From positions 434,001-498,000 of the forward strand of contig MU119210.1 of NCBI GenBank assembly GCA_014904845.1: 64,000 nucleotides of DNA, given 5' to 3'. The notes beneath the pieces were generated by a model. The model had not been told where the DNA came from. It made no database searches and was given only the letters and a program-made list of their open reading frames with translations. This DNA is from Acephala macrosclerotiorum. Taxonomy: Eukaryota > Ascomycota > Leotiomycetes > Helotiales > Mollisiaceae. The position numbers and the translations under genes are program-made. Shown here piece by piece: positions 11,501 through 19,628 of the stretch (within the stretch, counting starts at the first letter, position 1; each line of letters opens with the position of its first letter).

Positions 11501-11892
11501 AAGTGCAAGTAATAAAGACAAGAAAGACGCTGTTAGGGCAAGAGCATCTAGACACGCTGACTAGCATAGCGAATCTAGCGGTGACGTACTGGGAACAGGG
11601 ACGGTGGAAAGAGGCTGAAGAGCTAGAAGTGCAAGTGATGGAGAGAAGAAAGACGCTATTAGGGCAGGAGCATCCAGACACGCTAACTAGTATGAACAAC
11701 CTTGCTTTCACATGGAAGGGGTATGGCCGACATGCAGAGGCCCTCAAGCTAATGGAAGAATGTGTGCCGCTACAAACTCGGATCTTGGGCGCTAATCATC
11801 CCTATACTTTGGATTCTCGTACAGCATTGCTAGAGTGGCAGACAGAAAAATTGGAGATTGGTGCCTTAGCCGATAAATATCCGAGTATGTAA
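8551..11892 (+). CDS. NLR-type receptor: patatin, NB-ARC, TPR
   Basis: Six exons (8551-8777, 8989-9231, 9278-9858, 9919-9953, 10002-10035, 10082-11892) join in frame to 976 residues. All five introns are GT-AG and most show CTAAC/CTAAT-like branch sites. The N-terminal patatin-like phospholipase has an intact oxyanion loop (LDGGGVRG), nucleophile motif (GTSTGG) and catalytic DGG. The centre is an NB-ARC NTPase: P-loop GLGGVGKT, Walker B-like WLLVFDNADD, GSIIFTTRDR, and YLPLAI for the GLPL motif. The C-terminal part is a tetratricopeptide array. This is the architecture of fungal NOD-like receptors involved in non-self recognition and heterokaryon incompatibility: ligand sensed by the repeats, NB-ARC oligomerisation, then phospholipase output. 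The ligand is unknown. It is the only gene inside the TIR element and is transcribed in the direction of the broken host gene. Confidence 0.9.
11347..11724 (+). repeat. Three 126-bp TPR-coding tandem repeats
   Basis: Three consecutive units begin at 11347, 11473 and 11599, each 126 bp (42 residues), with shared text such as GRWKEAEELEVQV and RKTLLGQEH.DTLTSIANLA. Units differ at only a few positions, mostly single bases. A fourth, diverged unit follows to about 11850. High internal identity of TPR units is known from fungal NLRs whose repeat number varies between strains. Confidence 0.9.
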
Positions 11893-12078
11893 TGAGATTT
11901 AGTCGGAATAAATAGCAATAATCTAATGAAAAACGTTTGCCAATTATTGTATAGTATCATAGGAAGTAGAATATTTCTTGAGTTTCTACAATCCTTGCAA
12001 CATGCTAACCGTCTTTGGCTAGCAATATGTCTAGGGTCCTTCCTCGACAGGGAGAAAGAAAAATTCCAAGCGCGCTTA

Positions 12079-12106
12079 AAGGGGAAGCCGGTTTTGCAAG
12101 CGACTG
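12079..12106 (-). repeat. Right terminal inverted repeat of the NLR element
   Basis: Inverted counterpart of 8022-8049, with TA immediately outside. It lies 187 bp beyond the NLR stop codon. Confidence 0.88.
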
Positions 12107-12379
12107 TACCAAATAATAACTCAACACGAGCCCTACGAAATGATCTGTGAAGACACCAACCTCAACTTCCAACGAACAAATAAGCTGGTCTTCATCCAGA
12201 TCTTCCAGCAAGGAAGGGACGCGGAGACGAAACAGGCAACCTATGCTGAATTGCAGAAGAGATTGGAAGGTGATTGTGGGGTGCCGGGGACGGATTTGAT
12301 TATTAGTGTGGCAAGGAACGAGAGGGAGGATTGGAGCTTTGGGATGGGGAAGGCTCAATTCTTGACGGGGGATTTGTGA
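12107..12379 (+). pseudogene. Tautomerase (MSAD-like), 3' half
   Basis: From 12109 the sequence completes the codon broken by the insertion (Tyr) and continues QIITQHEPYEMICEDTNL, then FQQGRDAETKQATYAELQKR, DCGVPGTDLIIS and EDWSFGMGKAQFLTGDL to a TGA at 12377-12379. This is the complete C-terminal half of the tautomerase, undamaged by stops or frameshifts. With exon 1 it would give a protein of the usual family length of about 130 residues. Its intact state suggests the insertion is not ancient. An internal ATG (12140) could start a truncated product, but that would lack the N-terminal catalytic region. Confidence 0.85.
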
Positions 12380-13485
12380 TGTGCTTTCTGGCTTCTGTTT
12401 GATGACGAAGATTGCGTTTGCGAATTCATAGTTGATGTATGAATTTGTGGAGTACTCGTATTTCAAAACCCTCCGAAGTCCAACAAAACGAATGACACTT
12501 TCAATTGAGACTTGAACACCAGAGTGCTCGCCAATGCGTCATGTAAGGTTTCAGGTTGATAGCCTCTTTAATTGCATTGTGCCTGCTGAAGGAGTCGATA
12601 CAAGATCCTAAAGTCTCACGAATTTCAGGATACTCGTCAAGAGGCTTGGTAATCAAATGTCGCTGCTTTTGGCACCCAGGAAGGCCTTTGACAGAAGGAA
12701 TTGACTTCACCATATGTTGCTGACTCGAGGCACTGATCTCGTCCTGTGCATGTTGAATACTGTCCCCCTAACAACCTCTTTGACCTCAGCTGCCAACCCC
12801 GCTGTTTGAAACCACAGATGATGAATGATAATCCAGTAGTGGAGTAAAATACATCTTGAGGCCTAGCAAACAATCGCCCCCCGAACCGTTGGCGTTACGG
12901 CATTAGTTTTGGCATTTGCGCTCCCCACCCTCCTCTCCAGTAATGATGATAACTGTTGTACTTGGGCAAAGCTTGATTTCGGCGAAGCGTACGTTGGAAA
13001 CTCGAAGTTTAAGCCATAAGATGATCCCGAACATCCATCATATACTGTTCGAGGTCCACTGTCACACGTCCTTCAGGCGTCGGGACAGTCGCTCGGTGGG
13101 CTGTATTCTGTCACTTGACTCTCGCATCGGAAAACCCCCTATCATGCAGCACTTACAGAAGAACCCCACGTTCGATTCTTGCATCTGACAACCTTCTTAC
13201 GGAAGTTGTGACCAAAGTTCCGGGTTCCGAATGGACCTTTGAGGTGGAGGTACTTGTAATCTGAAGATGCATTTGTTGAGTCGAACTAGGTCTGAAGGCT
13301 GCTTGCTTGAATAGAGCACCTGATACTTGAAACAACAACCAAAAAGTGGGTAAAGCACCCCAAAACTTTCAAAGCAAAGTTTGAATTTGGAACTGTCCCT
13401 AAAAGCTCCCACGGTAAGACATGCACTTGTAACGCTCGGAGGCGGCAGCTGGTTGCAGATTACTAGACAAAGAAATAAGTAGAAC
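12380..13485. other. Gene-free stretch
   Basis: Short overlapping frames on both strands without recognisable domains. The region lies between the tautomerase 3' half and the 3' end of a minus-strand pseudogene. I see nothing I can support. Confidence 0.5.
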
Positions 13486-14936
13486 TCAGCCCGGCCATTC
13501 TTGATAGCGAAAGAGATCAGTCCTGGCATCGTTCCACTCACGGGAGAAGTGAGGCATAGGCGCATGACTTGGTAATCCTTCCCATCCAGCCCAGGGCCCT
13601 TCGTTATCTCGTTCGATATCCTCCATTTCCGTCAAGGACAATACTCCGGGGTCATGAATCTTCCATGGATTATCCCTTCGCCTCCTTTTCCTGGCGGCAT
13701 CCTTCAACTCAATACTGCCTTTGACATAAGGCGGTTTGTCCGACGAAGTGCTTCTGCGATCTTCTTGCAAGGAAGTAAGGTTGCCGTTCTCGGAATGCAT
13801 TCCTCCCAGCTCCATCTCGACTGTTGTCTCTTCAACAGACTTAGCTCGAACTCCCGCGCTCCCTTGTGGTCGAGCATCATTGTCCATAACCTTGTACTTC
13901 CCAAAATATTTCCCTTGCGCCTCAGGAGCCTCACCTTTCCCACTTTCCACCAGCATATGGTCGCTTCCTTTCGCCCTCGTGCTCGAAGATTTCAAGACAA
14001 TGCCCCATTGTTGCAATTGCTTCTTCGGAGCCTTGGGTGTGATTAGAAGACCGACTTTCTCTCGTAGTAACTTTCGGATATCTGAGTGGGCTAGACCTTG
14101 ATGGCATGCGCGTTTGATCTTGTTAAAATGGGGACCAAGGTCTGGGTTTCGACGAAGGCCCACGCCTGTACACGAGACTCTAGAATGGATGCCACCGTAC
14201 TAACCCCTTGCGTTTCCTTGAGAAGATTGCAGATAGCCTCTATGGTCAGGCCTTCCTTATGTGCGCTTTTGATGATCTCGTAATAAGGATCGAAATCCCG
14301 TGGGGGAGACAAGGCAAATCTTTGTCGGTTGGTCTTGAGACAACACGACTTCTGATGTGCGTCTCAATTATCTTTCCTAGCGAATGTTCTCCAACAGTGG
14401 GCACACTGGTGTTTGAGGTTGGCTTTGGCGAAGTTTTTACTGCCCACTGGTCGCCCTCGTGGATTTTTCTTGCGTGCGAGAATATCATCTGGTACGGAGG
14501 CCACAATTGCGTCCACAAACTTCTGTCGATCCTTGGCCCGAATTCTGATGTTGTTCTCGGGATTCCAATCCTTAGTGAACCCTGCCGCAACTCGTCGAAT
14601 GTCGATTTCATCGAGGATCTTGTTTCCCTTCTGATCCGTGGTTTTCAAGAACTGCTACCACTGTCGATAGAGAAGGCCGCGATAGTTGTATGCATATGGC
14701 GCCGCATAGTGTCGTGCAACCCCATGAGGCATTCCATCCTTTGCTTTGTCGATTTTGGCAATCTTCAATATGTCCTCCACACTCAACTACTCAGATTGGG
14801 GGATACCATCGATCGATTTCGGAGGAAAGCGTTGCTGCAGCTGGACTCTTTTCGGATTTGGGGTACGGTTGAGATCTGGCATCCTGTTTGCAAGGAAGAG
14901 CGCTGTGCTCTTGATGGCGTTGTTTAGCTTAGCTGT
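13486..14936 (-). pseudogene. C2H2 zinc-finger/Clr5-like gene, inactivated
   Basis: Read on the minus strand, one frame carries a coherent protein interrupted by three stops and one frameshift. The order is: an N-terminal segment to a TAG (14787-14789), a second segment to a TAG (14655-14657), then ILDEIDIRRVAAGFTKDWNP, a basic NPRGRPVGSKNF motif, a C2H2-type finger (CAHCWRTFARKDN, TGA at 14364-14366, DAHQKSCC), and two tandem 45-residue helical repeats each ending at Trp-Gly (DPYYEIIKSAHKEGLTIE... and GPHFNKIKRACHQGLAHSD...). A one-base loss in a G-run near 14142 breaks the frame between the repeats. The tail runs to 13486 with a KRRRR basic patch. The stops fit CAG-to-TAG twice and CGA-to-TGA once, all C-to-T. 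The repeats resemble the Clr5 domain; the family name is tentative. Confidence 0.65.
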
Positions 14937-14939
14937 GTG

Positions 14940-15783
14940 TTCTGGAATTATTTTTGGAATTAATAGCTCGTTCTATTAATGAAGACGCAATAAAGGCTGC
15001 AGAATCGTGGGTCGGAAGATTATGGAGGAATTTCAAACAAATGGAGAAGCCGTTATCGAACAAAGATGCAAGATGAAGGGTCAGCGCTTCGACCAGTTGG
15101 GGCTCGAGACATGGAGGAGAGGCTTACTTACTCTAGGCCCATCTTACAATATGTTCATACCCTCATAGTGACGATTCTTTTATTTTGCATGTTATATGAC
15201 CGAAGATCCTAAACGCAAGATTGAACCCTACAAGCCGAGCAAATATCAACATGAAGTACATCGTGAGAATCAAAACCAAGTTTAAGGGTCACTTCAAAAT
15301 CAGAACAAATACTTCAGGGAAGAAAACTAAAGCAGTATCGCCTATCATCGCCCATCGTATTTATGGACTGATGTTTGGTGGAGCAGAAAATGAAATCAAT
15401 GAAAATTTCAGTTGCTGCGCTTGAGTTAGGAAAAAGAGCAAGCAATTCTTCTGAACTTCCTCGAATAATGATACGGCCAAACTGTTAGTCGTGTAGGAAC
15501 GGAAGGGGTGAAAATTGATTTTCTCATTTGAGTTCTGGGTATGCGGGAGGCAAAAAGAATTGAGCAGTGAAAATAAACGCAAAATCGGAGGTGAGCTTCG
15601 ATGATTCTGGGACCCTCGGGTAAGCTAGGCTTATCTAGGCTAGAAGAGCCAATGGATGGTCAGACCAAAAAAAGGCAATATATATTTAAATACACCTTAT
15701 TTTGACACATCTACAACCAATCAGGGAGTTTGGCCGTAAGTTCATCTGTTCATCAGTGTTCAAACTTCAAGCTAATTCTCCTT
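14940..15783. other. Gene-free A+T-rich stretch
   Basis: No supported gene. The upstream end of the minus-strand pseudogene may reach a little into this region, but no start codon could be assigned. Confidence 0.45.
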
Positions 15784-15870
15784 CAGGAGTGGTTAAGGCG
15801 CTGTGTTTAGGCTGGCTGAAAGGCCATTTGAACGATCCGCAGTGAGAAATCGCGCAGGTTCGAGTGAGTA
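15784..15870 (+). pseudogene. tRNA-Leu-like sequence, copy 1 (defective)
   Basis: Contains a type-II tRNA D-arm (AGGAGTGGTTAAGGCG), an anticodon stem CTGTG pairing with CGCAG, and the start of a T-arm (GCAGGTTCGAG). The loop would read TTTAGG (anticodon UAG, Leu) and is extended by an intron-like insert. The 3' T-stem and acceptor are absent: after TTCGAG the sequence becomes GTGAGTAG. The 5' acceptor is also missing. It is a dead fragment related to 16342-16444. Confidence 0.55.
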
Positions 15871-16206
15871 GATAATCGGTAAATGATGCAATTGTTTGCT
15901 AATAATATAACCCTAGATCCTGCAGCTCTCAGATGAAATTTTTTTTTCTTCTTCTTTTTTCCAATATTTCCGCTACTTTCGGTTTCGGAGTGACTCGCTT
16001 AGCGAGCCGAGGGTTTCTCTCCAAGCGGGGTAAAGTCAATGAGATTATGAGACGGGCTTCCAGAACGGAGAGCAGTGCACAAATTATCATATAATAACCC
16101 ATTCATTGAGCCATCACCCTGACCACTTTCATTTCTCTTCTGTCCAATATTTCATCATCACCATGATGTCCCTCCTCGGCACTTGAGAAGCGCATGCGCA
16201 AATATC
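15871..16206. other. Spacer between tRNA-like copies
   Basis: A+T-rich spacer with a poly-T/CTT run near 15940. Nothing else was identified. Confidence 0.4.
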
Positions 16207-16350
16207 CACGAAAAGCTGATCAGGCTCCCGCTTCAACTCCTGCTTTGCACCGAAGACCACAAGGATCCGCCAGAAGCTGATCAGGCCCCTCGCTTCACCT
16301 CGTGTCTTGCACCCTTTCCAAGCACCACAGATATCCACGAAGAGCTGATC
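16207..16350 (+). repeat. Imperfect tandem repeat with GCTGATC core
   Basis: A motif of the form AAGCTGATCAGGC recurs with GCTGATC at 16215, 16276 and 16344 (spacing 61 and 68). The flanks are partly shared: CCGCTTCAACTCCTGCTTTGC against CTCGCTTCACCTCGTGTCTTGC, and ATATCCACGA before the first and third copies. The third copy runs straight into the tRNA-like sequence and replaces its normal 5' end. Confidence 0.55.
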
Positions 16351-16444
16351 GGGTGGTTAAGGCGCTGTGTTTGGGTCTACCGAAAGGTAATCAAAACTTG
16401 ATCCGCAGTCAGAAATGGCGCAGGTTCGAATCCTGCAGTGCTCA
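16342..16444 (+). tRNA. tRNA-Leu-like sequence, copy 2 (probably a pseudogene)
   Basis: D-arm GGGTGGTTAAGGCGC, anticodon stem CTGTG/CGCAG with a long loop (anticodon position TGG, plus an intron-like insert), a long variable region as in tRNA-Leu, a perfect T-arm (GCAGG TTCGAAT CCTGC) and a 3' acceptor AGTGCTC plus A. The 5' acceptor partner should be GAGCACT but the sequence has GAGCTGA, so only four of seven pairs form. The conserved TGGCC start of the D-arm is also replaced. A T-run follows, possibly a Pol III terminator. It looks like a tRNA whose 5' end was overwritten by the neighbouring repeat; function is doubtful. Confidence 0.45.
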
Positions 16445-16643
16445 TTACATTTATTTTTTAAATTTTGTCACGATAATTCCCCACCCCCTCCCCCCACCTC
16501 TGTTTAATTCAGTTCGTCGTCGATTGCTGAGAGAGTCACGAAATCTCAACAGCCACTTCTCTAGCCTAAACTTTTTTGCTCCTCTAGGACCCTTACTACC
16601 AATCCCTCGAATTCCGCCTCGCAAGAACAATACGCCAAGATAC

Positions 16644-17189
16644 TCATGACGATGGATGAATAGATAGCTGGCTAGCTGCTTTCAAGTTTTTAAAATGATC
16701 AAATTGGTAGGGGTTTTTTTGGTTCACGGATAGGCAATTTTCTCGCAAATACAACATTTCATTCATCTCCAGAACTCGTGTCCAGACGCAGTAGTATTTA
16801 CTCAACCATGAGATAACCACAAGCGTCATCGATGAGTATAAATACCATCGTATCCTCCCCGGCGCCTCCTCTCTTTCAAGTAGTGTACCACTCTCCCTGA
16901 TGACTCCATAGCTATCATGAAATAGTAATCCTGGCCAGGGGTACCATTCAGTCCTGACGAACGAAGGTAGATCGATGGTGTGAACAAGCTGCTTGAAATG
17001 TGTGTCCGGATATGCCTCCCCTTGTCGTTCAAATCTACCACTCTCAGGTCCCACACAGTATGATGCGTCATGTTGTACTTCTTTCAGTTTCGTTTTCTGT
17101 AGGCCAAGTATGCGACGTGGGGATTTAAGCCGCAGGCGCTTGGAGAAGATTCTCGTGGGGTCCCTGAAGCGCATCCGGCTTGACTTCAT
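16644..17189 (-). CDS. Hypothetical protein (low support)
   Basis: An open frame of 181 residues with an ATG at 17189, in a gene-poor, decayed neighbourhood. The N-terminal 45 residues are strongly basic (MRFRDPTRIFSKRLRLKSPRR). The middle is protein-like (YPDTHFKQLVHTIDLPSF, TEWYPWPGLLFHDSYG). A hydrophobic stretch (YLYSSMTLVVISWLSKYYCV) could be a membrane segment. I do not recognise a family. It may be a remnant of a larger gene or a chance frame. Confidence 0.35.
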   Translation of the reverse strand: MKSSRMRFRDPTRIFSKRLRLKSPRRILGLQKTKLKEVQHDASYCVGPESGRFERQGEAYPDTHFKQLVHTIDLPSFVRTEWYPWPGLLFHDSYGVIRESGTLLEREEAPGRIRWYLYSSMTLVVISWLSKYYCVWTRVLEMNEMLYLRENCLSVNQKNPYQFDHFKNLKAASQLSIHPSS

Positions 17190-17454
17190 CTGGCGTCAGG
17201 CTGTTGTCGGCAGAAATGTTGTCTTGTCGCATTCATTACTTCCAGAACTTCGACAACTTTGATCAACATTCTTCGTGTTGTACACAACTAATAGACAGAG
17301 CTGCTGACTTGTGACCTTACCAACACAAGACTCGACTGTTGCATCCGCTGGGCAAGTCCCACGTTCAGCGCCCTAGCCTCCCACATAAAAGCCTTAGGGC
17401 TGCCTCAAAACCCCGACCTCCGTTCTTACCTTAGTGCAATCAAGAGTGCATGCT
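17190..17454. other. Short spacer before an ankyrin-like remnant
   Basis: No gene seen. Confidence 0.4.
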
Positions 17455-19217
17455 ATTAAGGTATAACTCCTGTAGATATTCAAAAGCTCCTACTCCTTGA
17501 ACATGGCGTAACGATCAATGCCAAGATCCCGAACAAGCACATACAGCAATGAGGCCTTCACGCGAGACCCTCACAAAAATAGGTGGAGGAGAGCAAGTCT
17601 ATGACGGCAGACGCTGCGGATATTGAGGCGGAAGAAGTTGGCGTCAAGGGCGATGGAGCTGGGCATGACAAGGTCGAGAAGAGCGACGAGATCTCGAGAT
17701 TTCAGCGACAACATCGGCTGAGGAAACATTGCCAGCACAGTATTCTCTACTACAAGATAGTGAGGAGTTTCAGGTGTGAATGAGCTTCAAGGTGTGCTGA
17801 AGGCATCCAATATAACGCGCAGGCCGATCTTTTCCATTACCAAGAATGGAGTCGACGAATTCTCAAATCGATAAAACGATTAGAAGGTTCGCGATATCAC
17901 ATTCTGAGAAACTGCAATAGAGCTTGGACGGAACGGCCTACATTGGAGAAATTATTCACAATGCAAGAGGCAAAAGCCCAATGGCGAAGTTTTTTGTCAG
18001 AGACCAAGCTTGAACGTGTTCTCATCGAGGGCATTGGCAAATTGATCAACGGCCATACAATACAGAAAGGGAGTCAGGCTCTCCTCCGGACAAGCTCTCA
18101 CTGCATGCCATCCTCAACTGAACCAGACGATCAGACTTCAGTTTATAGTGGCATATCGTCCCATGGATCCCTGGCGGACCTTGATACTCGCTTCTCCGGG
18201 TTTGCTAGGAAGGTTCTGGAAGAAATCCCGCTCGAGCGCTTCTTGTCCAACTACAACTGCTGTCTGAACGTCAAGATGCGGCTTCCACAAAACTCGTCAA
18301 TCAGATGGGATGACCAGAAAGCTCGGGGTGCCCTAAGTGCCTTACTTCATCCACTTGACTTGCTACACGACAATTTGTTCCATGCTACAGCACTTTTTGA
18401 CATCTTGAAAAGAGAATCTTTGACTGAGAGTAGCGTGAAAGGCAAAGTGGAACAGGCATGGCAGCGGATAATAGCTGTCCTCGCGATTTGTTACGGCTGC
18501 ACAGCAGAACCTACGTTCTTTCAAGTACAGCCAACCATCTTCTGAATGAGCTGAGGAGCGCTTTTGGTACGTTTTAAATCTTAACAACGTATCTCCTCTC
18601 ACTTGGCTAACCACAACATTACAGGTTGTAGGTCTAGCTTGTACTCTGACACGTTCCCAAGCAATCCTTCGAGGAAACTCGTGAAGACGTCCTCTAGTTC
18701 TGGAACCACAGCCTCCGAGATGTAAAACATGGATCTACCGGACGAAGTTGCTCTTGCTAAATTTCATCGTCTGCGTATGCTCCTGGCTGAGCTTGGAGCT
18801 TTCATTCGCGGCTGCGAGATTAGCACTATTACGTGGCATCTGCCTCTACTCTCAGGAACGGTCGAAATGCAACGAGGAGCCAAATTCGAGAGCCTTCTGA
18901 AGTGGAATAACACTTGTGCTTATTGTAGAGGGAAGCTCTCTTTGCCTTCAGGCAAATTACCACGCGCTGTCTTCCGTGTTGGAATGAAGGATGTGAGAAC
19001 GGGGGACTACATCACAAGGTCACAGATCCCCCATAATCGTGGCGATATTTACGACTGCTTTTCTGCCTTCACGGCAGATATTGGGCAGAAACAGCTAAGC
19101 TGGGAGACAGCGGAGGTCCCTTTTACTTTTATTTCGGCGACTTGTACCATCCTTGGTGTAAGCCGAGCAGAGGGAGGGAGACATTACTTGCATAGCTTGA
19201 TTGTAATGAGCCCATGA
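17455..19217 (+). pseudogene. Decayed ankyrin/Clr5-family gene
   Basis: Fragments of one protein in shifting frames. Near 17467 VDIQKLLLLEHGVTINAKIP is an ankyrin-type repeat ending in a stop. From about 17820 the text reads QADLFHYQEWSRRILKSIKR and continues open to 18545 (EKLFTMQEAKAQWRSFLSET and on). A frameshift near 18495 leads to YVLSSTANHLLNELRSAFG, a normal GT-AG intron (about 18567-18624), and a segment ending at an in-frame TAA (18723-18725, likely CAA-to-TAA). The same frame then stays open to 19217 with CAYCRGKLSLPSG and EVPFTFISATCTILGVSR. The DLFHYQEW block matches DLFRYQEW near the C-terminus of the minus-strand pseudogene at 13486, so the two loci are related. No intact product is possible as read. 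Confidence 0.6.
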
Positions 19218-19628
19218 AAGATCCTACCAAGTGGTGACCATCTCAATTCCCATGCTACGGATTCACGGATCTAAGGTCTATCCGCCGGAAGGATGATGCA
19301 TCTCCCAAGTGATCGATTTGCTATTGAAAGTTGAACCTCCATTTAACTCCAAATCTAACGCCCAGTAGACCGTTCTTTCATTTTTGATTCGTGGCGTAGT
19401 TAGTTTTACTAAAGTGAGAAACCAGTTGGACAAAGACCAATAGCCGCCAACGAATCCTTTCATTCTGTGAAAATTGCAAAACTGCAAAGGAGAAATAGGC
19501 TATATGCGTTGCCTTTCTTTCCATTTCAAGGAGTTAAGGTCTCTCATGGTACCAATTTTATAGATGGAGTTGTCGACATTGAAGGCTTCAGCTATCCATC
19601 TCCGAGCTCCATACCGCATCCGACTACG
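19218..19628. other. Spacer upstream of a Clr5-like gene
   Basis: The coding frame of the next gene is open from about 19467 but lacks an ATG until 19629. The earlier part may be 5' leader or a remnant of the same decayed cluster. Confidence 0.45.

Larger units (their letters stand above)
8022..12106. mobile_element. 4,085-bp TIR transposon carrying an NLR gene
   Basis: The left end (8022-8049) and the reverse complement of the right end (12079-12106) share 26 of 28 bases, starting CAG(C/T)CGCTTGCAAAAC; both differences are transitions. TA lies directly outside both ends (8020-8021, 12107-12108). Removing the element and one TA joins tautomerase exon 2 perfectly in frame, which fixes the boundaries independently. 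The cargo is a single intact patatin/NB-ARC/TPR gene (8551-11892) with 529 bp before it and 214 bp after it. No transposase, reverse transcriptase or tyrosine recombinase frame is present, so the element is non-autonomous. The CAG start and TA target fit the Tc1/mariner (including pogo) superfamily; superfamily assignment without a transposase is inference. Confidence 0.88.

Noticed and set aside
10323..11747. Several long antisense frames inside the NLR gene
   Set aside because: They are mirror frames of the NB-ARC and TPR repeats without ATG-led protein signal.
8022..12106. Starship-type giant element as explanation for the NLR
   Set aside because: No tyrosine-recombinase captain (DUF3435) is seen, the element is only 4 kb, and it has inverted ends with a TA duplication, which Starships lack.
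8022..12106. Two independent MITEs that happen to flank an old NLR gene
   Set aside because: The host tautomerase halves abut the outer ends exactly and rejoin in frame after a single excision, so one insertion explains everything.
14208..14927. 239-codon open frame on the plus strand opposite the C2H2/Clr5-like pseudogene
   Set aside because: It has no ATG near its start and lies antisense to coherent protein text on the minus strand. It is a shadow kept open by base composition.
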